Shown piece after piece: positions 1-9,694 of a stretch of 64,000 nt of DNA (position 1 is its first letter; each line of letters opens with the position of its first letter). The notes beneath the pieces are model-generated. The model worked only from the letters and a program-made list of their open reading frames with translations. It had not been told where the DNA came from and searched no databases. The position numbers and the translations under genes are program-made. This stretch comes from Zopfochytrium polystomum. Its lineage: Eukaryota > Chytridiomycota > Chytridiomycetes > Chytridiales > Chytridiaceae. The stretch is from assembly GCA_025765615.1 (NCBI GenBank), contig JAIVFJ010000112.1, positions 1 through 64,000 on the forward strand. The letters are read 5' to 3'.

Positions 1-793
1 ATCAGACCGCACTCAAACATTTTTCCCCAATTGTGGCCCTTTTGAATTAAACCCGAAACGAAATTTTACGAATAATCATTCAAATTGAAGTCAATTCAAT
101 GATAAAACTTTATTTTCATTCGATTTGTATCATACCCAGCTTGCTTGCCCAGTTCCATTCAGTGCAAATGAATTGTTTGTATTGTTTTCTCGCTCTATTC
201 TTTTTTTCTGGTTTGCATGTGCAGGTTAGGGGTGGGAACAGGTCTGTGATTGATTGTGCTTTTCAATCACATTTGCATCTCTGGTAACTGATCCTCATTA
301 AGGTTCGATTCGAATTTCGAATCGGACGTTTCGGACCCTACTGGACGCGACTGGTGAGGGAGATTCCTTAGAAGCTATTCATTCCTGTTGTCATGCGAAT
401 CCCTGAGGCAGGACAATAGGCCCAAATGAGTGCAGTGAACGTTCTATCGAACATCAATCCGGTTGTTTCTGCGTCCTCCCCACAGCTGATTCTTGCTCAG
501 AAAGGACAGTGAAACGTTGTCACTGTCACAGACTCCGAATGCGGCGCACGACCCTGGCCGGCTTCATCAAATGCCGCCGCCTGCATGCATCTACAGAAAT
601 ATCCCAAGGGTGACTGACAGCCAACCCAAAAAATGGCAAACCGTCATTTTTGACTCTCGCCATACAAACTTCGATTGCTCCGTAAATACATTAATCAAGT
701 GCGGAACAGAGGGAAAGCTCTTTCGTTCCGGCATCTTTTCGGTTCAAAGTCTAGTCAATGGAACAGGCACGCGGACGGCATCATAGAGAAAGT
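1..793. other. Left-edge intergenic stretch
   Basis: No gene is supported here. The ORFs are short, lack family motifs and do not join through plausible introns. The stretch lies downstream of the stop codon of the TIR-Sel1 gene at 794 and may hold its 3' untranslated region. No repeat boundary or RNA gene was recognised. Confidence 0.5.
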
Positions 794-3700
794 TCAAGCT
801 TCGCAATGCGGTTCTAATCTAATTTTTTTCGCCGCCTCCAACCACTTCGCCGCCTTCTCGCGGTCTTGCTTCACACCTCTACCCTTATTGTAACAATCAA
901 CCAGCAAGGCGATGGAGGGCCGATGTCCTTGCTTTGCCCCTCTCCTAAGCCAAAGACATGCCTCCTCCTCGTCCTTTGCAGCGTCGTTCGACACACCGCT
1001 GTCAACAGACTTGAAAAGGAGAGCTCCCAGGGTATACTGGGCTTCAGGGTCGCCCCCGCGCTCCGCTGCCTCCCGAAGGTACTTTAGGGCCATTCCCAGA
1101 TTTGCTGGAACGCCGTCACCAGTTATGTAGCAGTGGGCAAGTGCCGCTGCAGCGTCAGGATCACCTTGATCCGCAGCGAGTTTGTACATCTGAGCCGCTT
1201 TTTCGATGTCCCGTGGAACACCGCGGCCACGCTCCATCGCCATGCCCAAGTACTGAAAGATCCCAAGTAAGGGCTGAGCGATGAGAAAAGGGAACTGCTT
1301 ACGAACTGTCCGGTCGGGTTCCCAATGTCCGCAGCCAATCGGTAATATCGAGCAGCCTCGGCTGGATTTGGTTCAACGCCCTCACCCTCGTCATAGCACA
1401 GGCCAACATTAAATAAAGCCTTTGGGTGTTTCTGGTCACTCGCTCGTGTGTACCAGCGGACCGCTTCTTTGAGGTTTTTTTCAACACCTTCACCGTACCT
1501 AGAATGGAGAGTAAGAACCATTTCTTACTTTCGTTTTCTTACTTGTAACTGTTTCCGAGGTTGAATTGCGCGTCTGGGTGGCCCTGGAGAACAAATTTGT
1601 CAGAGGAACATGCAACAATAAGAAGGGATACTGACTTGATCGGCTGCCTTTTTGAACCATCGCACCGCGTCTTCTAAAGACTTCTTGCAGCCGCGACCTC
1701 GCTTCAGGCAGACCCCATAATTAAACTGTGCTCTTTTATGCCCGCGCTCAGCCGCATCCTTGTACAATGCAACAGCCTCCTCCAGGTTGATTGGTAATCC
1801 ACCCCAACCCTTTTCCTTGAAAACTCCGAGATTGAATGAGGCGTTAATGGCTGTGCTTGGAAGGTCCTCACCAGTCGCTGACATGTCGCGACTGTGTTCA
1901 ACACAAAGTCCATACCACGCCGCAGCACCAGTCAACTCCGGCTTTCCCTTACTTTCTGTGGTCGTGCTGTCTTTTGTCCCATAACCAAGTGGAATTCGGC
2001 CCTTTTCGTGAAGGGCTCCGAGGTTGAACATGGCGATAGGGTCACCGCCCATGAGCGCAGCTCGGCGCCACCAGAGATGCGCAAGCCACAGATTGGACTC
2101 ATGCGGCGGCAAGTCATCGCTGCCCGCCCCATCGCCGTCAGATTGCTTATTTGGGGACATCCACCGATCAAAATAAATCACTCCCAGTTTGAACATTGCT
2201 GGCACCGAAAATAGAAGAGCTGCTGCAGTGTACAATGTCAAGATGTTGTCGTCAACCTCCCGAGAACCTTCGGCAGCGCGATTTCGATAATTCAGAGTTG
2301 CCAGCGCCATTGCAGCGTCCGCATGTCCGCAAGAAAGGCTAACACGATCAACTGCGCCGAAAGTTTTCGGCAGCGGCTCAACTCCAGTAGGAGGCGTAAG
2401 TGAACCAACGGCGAGCGCCGGATCGACCGTAAAATTCGCCTCGGCAATACGACTAATTGCTGCCTGGTACCATCTTTTGGCTATAATGGAATCTTTCTCA
2501 ACACCTTTTCCACGCTGGTAGATGTATCCTAGCCGGTACATTGCATCGGAATTTCCGTACCTTGCAGCCTGGTAGAAGTGGTGAATCGCCAAACGGCGAG
2601 TGTGTGACTTAGGAGCTCGCATGAGATGCGCTGCGTGCAAGACCGCGAGACGGTGGTGCAGGACGTGAGGATGAATTTTCCAGCTGGTGTAGCTGGAGGG
2701 ATGTTGGCTGCTCAATGCAAGCGACGGACTTGTCAACTGAATGATCGTCGCAATTCCGGGAAGGTAAGGTGTTGGCGGGGGTGGGGCTGGAATAAGCACA
2801 GTCGGCGGGGGTGGGGGAAGGGATCCTGCATTGAAAGGTGGTGGGTGAATGTTGGATGTTTGACGGAGCAGCGCCTCCACAGACGATCCGATTGCGCGTA
2901 ATCCCTCAGTCAGACTGGAGAACGTGTTCGTGTCGACTGTCTGTTCCTAAACTTTAGTAATGCGTCGTTAAAGAGAGAGCTTGCCTTAGTTCCAGTCATG
3001 GCAATCTTGGCGATTCGACGCCATGAACACTTGGCGACTTCATCGATGAGAACAATCACGATTGGGAGCCGCAATCGGCAAATCATACGAAACTCTCGAT
3101 TGCTTTGAGCAAGCGTCGTTAGTTTTCCCAATTTGGGCAGCTTCTCTTACCAAATCTTCGATCGCACCCACGTCTTCGAAACGCAAACGACGACGCAATC
3201 GGCTTGAGGGGTTAATGTGGTCAGTTGGCGTCAAGTCTCTGCTCTCAACTTACATCTGAGCATACCATCGACCAACTGGTCGAAGACCGGTCGGGCCGGG
3301 TCCACTTGCTCCACATCCAGCCACGTTTTGAGGCCTCTATCCAGCAAGTGCTTCGCTATCAGGCGTGGATCAAAAGACTGAGTTGAAGTAAGGATGGAAT
3401 CAGAGCGGTTCTTTCCGATATTTAATGGAAGTAAACCGAGCGTACAAGTTTGACGTCATCCCAACAGTAGCTGATCATCACTTTCCATCGCTCAACATCA
3501 AATGGCCTAATGACGGGCAGGCCCGACGCGTCAAGTCTACCTCTCGACGATTCCCGAGACGATGTAGATTTTGAGGACGCCACGGACGGAGATGAGCTAA
3601 GACGAGAAGGAAAGGGGGGCCTGCCACTGAGGGAGTCGGTGTCGGATTCGTCGGTCATGAAAGGATCCGGACTGAATGATAGTGATCCCGCTCGGGAGGT

Positions 3701-3814
3701 GAAGGACGCGAAGGACATCTGCGAGGCGCTGCGAGAAAGGGGAATACCCCCGACTGTAGGAGGGCTGAGCATGGGGCTGCCCAGGCTTCCGGTGCTCTCG
3801 CTCCGGCTCTCCAT
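794..3814 (-). CDS. TIR domain - Sel1 repeat protein
   Basis: Eight exons join in phase to 887 aa: 3814-3446, 3377-3254, 3202-3151, 3102-2985, 2940-1636, 1583-1543, 1498-1303 and 1252-794. Residues 1-110 are a Ser-rich tail starting MESRSEST. A TIR domain follows (about 112-221): MISYCWDD, then GLKTWLDVEQ, then ADCVVVCVSKTW and LPIVIVLIDE. Glu146 in DVEQ falls where NAD-cleaving TIRs such as SARM1 carry the catalytic glutamate. A short helix-like segment and a proline-rich linker (about 250-282) lead into at least eight Sel1 repeats (about 340-880; for example GYIYQRGKGVEKD and GLCYDEGEGVEPNP). Sel1 repeats are alpha-solenoids that bind partners. TIR domains either signal by assembly or hydrolyse NAD; which applies here is inference. 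The intron between exons 4 and 5 is GC-AG. The start was chosen because upstream codons are Lys/Phe-rich and not protein-like. Confidence 0.85.
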
Positions 3815-3967
3815 GATGATTGATGGTTGATGGCCCTCCCAAGCTCTCGCTGGCTCGCCCGCTTTCTTTGATGAGGACTTTTTTTTCCCTTTTTTTTCTT
3901 TTTCTTTTTTCTTCTCCTTTTTGTTTATATTGCATACTATTAAGGACGAGCGACGACAGACAAAAGT

Positions 3968-4008
3968 ACAGTCAACACACTTGGACAAAATTATGAAGTG
4001 TTGGTTCA
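3968..4008. repeat. Tc1-type terminal repeat (one end)
   Basis: The sequence acagtcaacacacttggac, followed by aaaattatgaag, resembles the ends of Tc1/mariner elements and sits next to a TA. It lies about 130 bases outside the transposase remnant on the side of its C-terminus. I could not find the matching inverted end beyond 4900, so the other terminus is probably lost or highly diverged. Confidence 0.45.
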
Positions 4009-4129
4009 AGCCCCTAAATTCACACATCCAAAAAAAAAAAAACAAGCAAAAGAAAACTGTGCATAAGAAGGAGCTGAGTCAATACTTTGTGGAATCCCCT
4101 TTGTTTTTGATGACAGCCTTGATTCTCCT

Positions 4130-4900
4130 TGGCATACTTTCAACTAAACATTGAAGAAACAAATTTTGCTCCATGGACTGGAGACTGATTTTTCAGAGCT
4201 GGGATTCCAGACAGGCGATGGTGCAGAAACCCTTCAAACTCCACTTCCAGAATGTCAGTAGACTTGGTTGAGTTGAGCCGGCTGTTAACGAACAAAAAGC
4301 ATCCTGCGTTCAAACCCATGAAACAGCCCCAAATAGTGAAGGATTCATGACCACCCTTGCATGAGCCTTGCAAGCACTTTTTTATCATGCTTTCCCCAGC
4401 TCTCCTCCACACACAGACTTTAAGCTGCCGCACTTGTCCAAACAACTTTGGCCCAATCCTCGACGGTCCAGTCCTTATGCTTGCAAGCAACTGTCAGGTG
4501 CCTAGCTTGATACTTCAGAGACAAAAAAGTCCTCTTCTTTGAAATGCAGCTGTGAATTACAAGCAGGTGCAAGTGCTGCTGAATGGTTCTGGTTGAAACT
4601 GGTGAAGACAGAGCTGAATCCACAGTGTTTGTGATGTCTTGCAAGGAACTGTGGTGATTCTCTGCAGATCCTTTTGTTGCCCAACCCAAACATTGTAAAT
4701 CGTAGGCGGAGGGCTTTTTTGGCCGTCCTTTGCATGGGAGATCCACCAGGCTTCCCGTCCTCTTGAAACAGCATATGATACTTGGGCACCTGCTTGCTTT
4801 AATCCCAACAAAGTCACTTGTCGCTCCAAGGCTCCATCCCTTCTTTCGGAGGTTGGCCACTTCCTCACATGTGGCTCATCACTGTGGGCCATGGCTGGTC
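4130..4900 (-). pseudogene. Broken Tc1/mariner transposase
   Basis: Two overlapping minus-strand frames (4860-4420 and 4490-4140) together resemble a Tc1 transposase. The first has an N-terminal helix-turn-helix region with the linker KRTGSLVDLPCKGRPKK, then STRTIQQHL, then WTVEDWAKVVW just before the expected first catalytic Asp. The second carries SFTIWGCFMG, another family signature, and a decayed C-terminus. The frame changes where the first catalytic Asp should be (the text reads WTSAAA and then a stop), so the protein is split and the catalytic residue is not visible. The copy is dead. It is intronless and lies among other transposon remains. Confidence 0.7.
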
Positions 4901-4939
4901 ACATAGCTACCATTTTTAGCAAAATGGTAGCTCTGGGAC

Positions 4940-5122
4940 CAGGCATTTTTCAGAGGGAGTGGGAATTGAAACCAGAGGCAAGAAAAATGGTAGTGGGAGC
5001 TCCCATTTTTCAAGAATGGGACCTGGGGCAACCATTTTTCGCCAAAGGTGTTGGAGATTGAAACAAAAGACAAGGAAAAATGGTGGTGGGAGCTCCCATT
5101 TTCCAAGAATGGGAGCTGGTGC
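4940..5122. repeat. Two diverged tandem units of about 90 bases
   Basis: Two adjacent units share the order: a short lead, gagattgaaac or ggaattgaaac, an A-rich run, aaaaatggtrgtgggagctc, then ccattttycaagaatggga. The first ends near 5025 and the second near 5120. They lie just outside the 5' end of the transposase remnant and may be part of the same element. Confidence 0.5.
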
Positions 5123-5260
5123 ATCCACCTCAGGACGATCAGATTGTGAATATTGAAGAAGGAGACAATCAAATTTCTTCTTTGCTTTGGTGGAAGGATG
5201 CTTCATTCACTTTGAACAATGATGTTCCTTGGCTTTTCCACCACTACCCAAGACCTGCCA

Positions 5261-5571
5261 TGTCAGGAACATGGCAGGACAAGGCAAGGCAGACAAGGAA
5301 CTGAGAGGAGTGATGATTGTATTGGAGACAATAATTGACTTGAGGGATGAGACAGGTCCCCCATCCCCCTTTTATATGAGAGTCTTCCTTGTCAAGACTC
5401 AAAGAAAGTTCCAGAAAGAGCAATAAGTAATACAATGATACCAATGAACCAATGATACCAATGATAACAAGACAAGTCAGGAAAGCAAAGAAGGTTCCAG
5501 AAGGTTCCACAAGGTTCCATGAAGGAATGTTCTAGAAGGTTCCAGAGGTTTCCAGAGGGTGATTCATAACT
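5261..5571 (-). mobile_element. Solo LTR, short family, copy 1
   Basis: On the minus strand this starts gttatgaatcaccctctgg and ends at cctgaca, like three other copies in the window (7710-8072, 40309-40711, 40974-41281). It is flanked by a perfect 5-base duplication TGCCA (5256-5260 and 5572-5576). The first base of the canonical TG end has changed to A. No internal retrotransposon sequence adjoins it in the right orientation, so it is a solo LTR. The TATA-like box present in other copies reads ttttatatgag here on the plus strand. Confidence 0.85.
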
Positions 5572-5576
5572 TGCCA

Positions 5577-6100
5577 CCACCAGTTTTGAATTGTCCAATT
5601 GCACCCTTCATGTTGAAGTTGCAGTGTAGAAGGCGTTGCTGTGAGGGAAGGCGGTGTTGCAAGAAGGTGGAAGGGTTGAGGCTGCGAAGCAAAGCAAGTG
5701 GCTGAGCGGTAGAAAGAATTTGAATCAAGGACTTGTACAAGGGAGGGAGAGTTGCAAGTGACCAAGGACAAGTGGGCAAAGAGAGCTTGTTTTAGACAGG
5801 GACTGGCAAATTGGGGTGAGAGTCGAAAGCGATAGCACCTCATAAGTCTAGGAAGGCCTCAAACCTGCCAAAGGTGGAATCAGGATGGTCTATCGACACT
5901 GCCATTGCATCCGGCGAAGAAGATCCAATAGGTAGCAGTTGTCTTTACCCAGCCCCACCTTTTGACACCAGCTTCCTCAACATCTGCTGCTGTAACTCCT
6001 GTTCCATCCACACCAGCTGAGTTGGATGCCATCATGGTCGATACACCTGCCAGCCTTCCAGACAAGCCTGTCAACACACTTGCAGAAGTGGCCCAGCTTA
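5577..6100. other. Transposon-derived stretch without a clear gene
   Basis: This lies between the solo LTR and the gag-like frames. Minus-strand ORFs here (5843-5532) show no family motif. The segment may be the 5' end of the gypsy-like element that follows on the plus strand, but no LTR or primer-binding site is recognisable. Confidence 0.35.
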
Positions 6101-7709
6101 ATGACGTGCAGTGGGCCCATTTCTTCAGCTAACCCTGCACCTGAGTATCCACATCAACTTTGAAACACTTTTCGAACCTGTTCACTTCTACCTCGAAGCC
6201 ATCAACGCTGAAGTTGTCTTCCTTCCCTGGGAGGGCAAGTTTGTACAACCTGGTGTTGGTATTGCCACCCAAGGTTTGCCCTCAGAGCTCCGCCTGTATC
6301 ACTACTTCCACACAGTGTACCCAGATCTACCAGCCGTGCCCTGGGTAACAGACAACTGGGCTACCCAGGTTGCAAGTATCCCCAGCTTTCGCACCGCAGC
6401 TGAACAGCCCTTCCTGATCCCCTCCCACGTGGAACAATTCACCGTGCCTGCTGAGAGTCATCACCTGCAAGTTATGCCTGATCCCTCAGCTTTTGTTCCC
6501 CCACAACACACATACGCCTTTCATCGATGTCCTCAGAGGTCCCCACCTCTGACACCACTTCCCACCCTCAGTCATAATCTTCTGCCCGCTTTGACAATGA
6601 GGCAACCCAAACTGCAACTGCGCGCCCTGCCCTTGTCTGTGCTAATGCTGCCCACACTGAAGTTGCTGAAGCTGCTGCCTGCAAAGCTGCTTCCCGTCGA
6701 TCTGCTGAACGTGCTGCCCTCGTTCGCCAGGAGGCTGAACGAGCTGCAGCTGCCTGTGTGACTGGCCTCTGTGATGTGCTGACACTGCTCACTGCTACAG
6801 AATTGCTGCCTGAGAAGCTGAGGCTGCTTGGGCCGAGGAATACCACTGATGTGATGCCACAGTGGCTCCATCCACTACTGCTTGAGGTCCAGCTGCCCAT
6901 GCAGCCAGCCCTGCTCATCCCTCAGTTGAGACATTGTATTGCCAATCACTTGCACTACTGCATGACACCCATGTCCCCTATGTGTCCCTACCTGCAGTTG
7001 TGTCTCCACAGACACCCATGTCAGTGGCACCTCACCGCACGCCACTCACACCATCTGGAGTTGGTGTGCAACTGATTCCTGACCCCATTTGGCACATGAC
7101 GAGAACCTCAAACCCATCAGTCCCTTTGCTGGTTTTGGCAATGGTGATCCAAACAGGAACATCGACTATTGTGTTGCCAAGGAAATGCACAAACACCACG
7201 ACGTCCCACCACTCTTACAGCCAGATCGCAATGCAGATATCCCGTCGCTGCTGAACTTCCGTTCCCATGTCTTCAGTTGCTTGACGCATCTGGTCCTCCA
7301 ACCTGTCAACGCCTCCATGTACGAACTGCTTTTCTGGGACACTAGCAGGTTCGTTGAGCACATGCTCCACTGCGAGCACCTTTCCAATGGCAAAAGGCTC
7401 CCAGTTCTTCATGCACATACAAGGGAGCCTCTCCTCCTTTACCTGGACGACCTTCAAGGCTAAGTATGATCAGCACTTTGGCCTTGACTCTGAAATGACA
7501 ATCAACTCTGCATTCCATGACTGCACCTGGTCCCCATTGGCCACTTCCAACCAAGCCCTTCAAGACGTCATCCAACACGATCCTGCGGCTGGCCAGTTTA
7601 ACTACTTGGATCACTGTGTCACAGCCGATGACCACGCCCAGTGCCTCAACATGCTCTCTCTCACCAACCTTCCTGGTTGGTCTGAGCTCAATGCTCTGCG
7701 TGCTGAAAT

Positions 7710-8072
7710 TGTTATGAATCACCCTCTGGAAACCTCTGGAACCTTCTAGAACATTCCTTCATGGAACCTTGTGGAACCTTCTGGAACCTTCTGGAACCTT
7801 CTAGAACATTCCTTCATGGAACCTTGTGGAACCTTCTGGAACCTTCTTTGCTTTCCTGACTTGTCTTGTTGTCATTGGTATCATTGGTATCATATTATTA
7901 CTAATTGCTCTTTCTGGAACCTTCTTTGAGTCTTGACAAGGAAGACTCTCAAAAGGTATAAAAGGGGGATGGGGGACCTGTCCCATCCCTCAAGTGAATT
8001 ATTGTTTCCAATACAATCATCACTCCTCTCAGTTCCTTGTCTGCCTTGTCCTGTCCTGCCCTGTTCCTGACA
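7710..8072 (+). mobile_element. Solo LTR, short family, copy 2, inserted in gag
   Basis: It runs from TGTTATGAATC to CCTGACA, 363 bases, with a perfect 5-base duplication GAAAT (7705-7709 and 8073-8077). If the LTR and one GAAAT are left out, the gag reading frame continues without a break into the segment that carries the zinc knuckle, so this insertion is younger than the host element. Short ggaaccttct units are tandemly amplified near its 5' end (about 7735-7845), making it longer than the other copies. Confidence 0.9.
7957..7964 (+). promoter_or_regulatory. TATA box in solo LTR copy 2
   Basis: TATAAAAG lies about 115 bases from the 3' end of the LTR, in the position expected of a U3 promoter. 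The same box occurs in the copy at 41166-41173. Activity of a solo LTR cannot be judged from sequence. Confidence 0.6.
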
Positions 8073-9080
8073 GAAATTGACTCGCTCTGTGGCAGCTCCT
8101 CCACTGTCCACACCAAACGGCTTGTCACTCCCTTGTCCTGTCCCCACAGCACTTACACTGCAGAGGAGGAAACTATGTATGGCAGTGCACCGTGCCCAGT
8201 GATGCATGAGACTTCTCTCCCCCAGCAGCACTCACAGTCCTGTGAGCGCTCTGGCTCCTGCCACCTTTGCGACAAGCCTGGTCACTTTGTTTCAAACTGC
8301 CGTGAGCGTGCTGCAGCTAAGCAAGCGGTCAAAGACAGGTATGGCTCGTTTCTCTGAGTACAACCTGAAGTTGAAGCCCTTCATGTTCCACTTGGATCTC
8401 CCATTCCTTGGATATCGTGTCTCTCAAGCAGGTCTCTGCAAAGACCCTGCTGAAATGGTTGAACTCAACCAGTACCCAGTGCCAAAAACTTTGAACCAGC
8501 TTCAGCAGTTCTTGGGTTTTGCCAACTACTTTAAGCATTTCATCCCAAACTATTCAGATAAGGTTCAACCTTTAAATGATCCGTTATCGCACAAACTTCT
8601 GTTTGTGTGGACAGAGCATCAGAATGAGGCCTTCAACCTTGTCTGTAAAGAGTTGGAAGTCAATACACTTCGCTCTATCCCACAGAAAGGCGATACTTGG
8701 TGCGCCCTTAACGTTGTGGACCCACAGGAGCCCCATAATTGAGAGAAGCAAAACCCTGTTTCTTTTGCTTCCAACGTTCTTGCTGATGCTGAGATGCGCT
8801 ATTGGACTCATGATTGTGATGGTCTTGCTATTGTGTGGGCTGTTGACACCTTTGAGTGCTACCTGTTTGGTCAGTCGTTCATTGTTGAAACAGACCACCA
8901 ACCACTCCTGCAGCTGTTTAAGAAAGCACCACTTACTGGACGCTTTGCCTGCTGGGCTTACCAGCTCTCTGACTACGACAATGAACTTGTTCATGTTTCT
9001 GGTAAAAGAACGTCATAGCTGATGCCGTCTCCTGAGTCTTCCTTGGGCCTGCAGTGAGATCTTGTGAAAATGTCCCTCCA

Positions 9081-9369
9081 GAGGAGGATAACACAACATC
9101 TATTTTGTCTACCCCACAACCATAAGGACAGGGGGGTGGAGCGAAAAAAGAGGTACTTGATAAGGAGCCTTCTCACAAAGCTGACCCTGAGTTCCCCAGC
9201 TTGGGTCACTTTGATACTATGTACCAATCCCTGTTTATGAGCGCCAGGAGATGGAAAGTCTCCACGCAGCTGCTGATGCCTGTCCTGCAAACATTGAACC
9301 AGCCCAGTTATTAAGAAGAACCTGTTATGCCATGCTCTCTCTCGCATTCAGCGTGCACTGCCAAAACAG
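9081..9369. other. Transposon junction without a clear gene
   Basis: The stretch lies between the RNase H remnant and the endonuclease domain of the LINE-type element. Short coding-like pieces on the plus strand may be the 5' part of the LINE reading frame, but frames are broken and no motif is visible. Confidence 0.35.
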
Positions 9370-9694
9370 CCTGTGTTTGTGGAGCCCAAGTGGAAGCCTT
9401 CACTGAACATCTCCACTTGGAATGTGAACAGAATTAATTCCTGGCGCAAAGTTGGCTGCAAGGCCGGTTTATCTTACGCCCAGGACCCTAATCTTGGTCG
9501 GTGCCTTGAGAACTATCTGAATTCTCAGTCTTCAGCTTTGTTTGTCTCCAGGAGACTCACCTTGGCCCAAAGAGTCAGAAGCTTGTAGATCACCTCAGTA
9601 AAATGAAGGATTGGAGATGTATCCTCCACAACTCCCGTACTGGACAGAACAGAGTAGCTATAATTTATTGCTCTGATCTTAATGGTTCGGAATG

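Larger units (their letters stand above)
6100..9080 (+). mobile_element. Decayed Ty3/gypsy-like retrotransposon, internally deleted
   Basis: Gag-like frames run from 6111-6761 and 7089-7704, with several frame changes. After a solo LTR insertion (7710-8072) the frame continues to a CCHC zinc knuckle, CHLCDKPGHFVSNC, at about 8258-8300. Almost at once the text becomes the part of a gypsy reverse transcriptase that follows the catalytic YxDD box: LQQFLGFANYFKHFIPNYS (about 8500-8560). RNase H follows, with YWTHDCDGLAIVWAVDTFE and ETDHQPLLQLFKK (8790-9018). The protease and RT palm are missing between knuckle and thumb, and no integrase was found, so the copy is non-autonomous. Stops and frame changes are present throughout. 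Confidence 0.75.
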
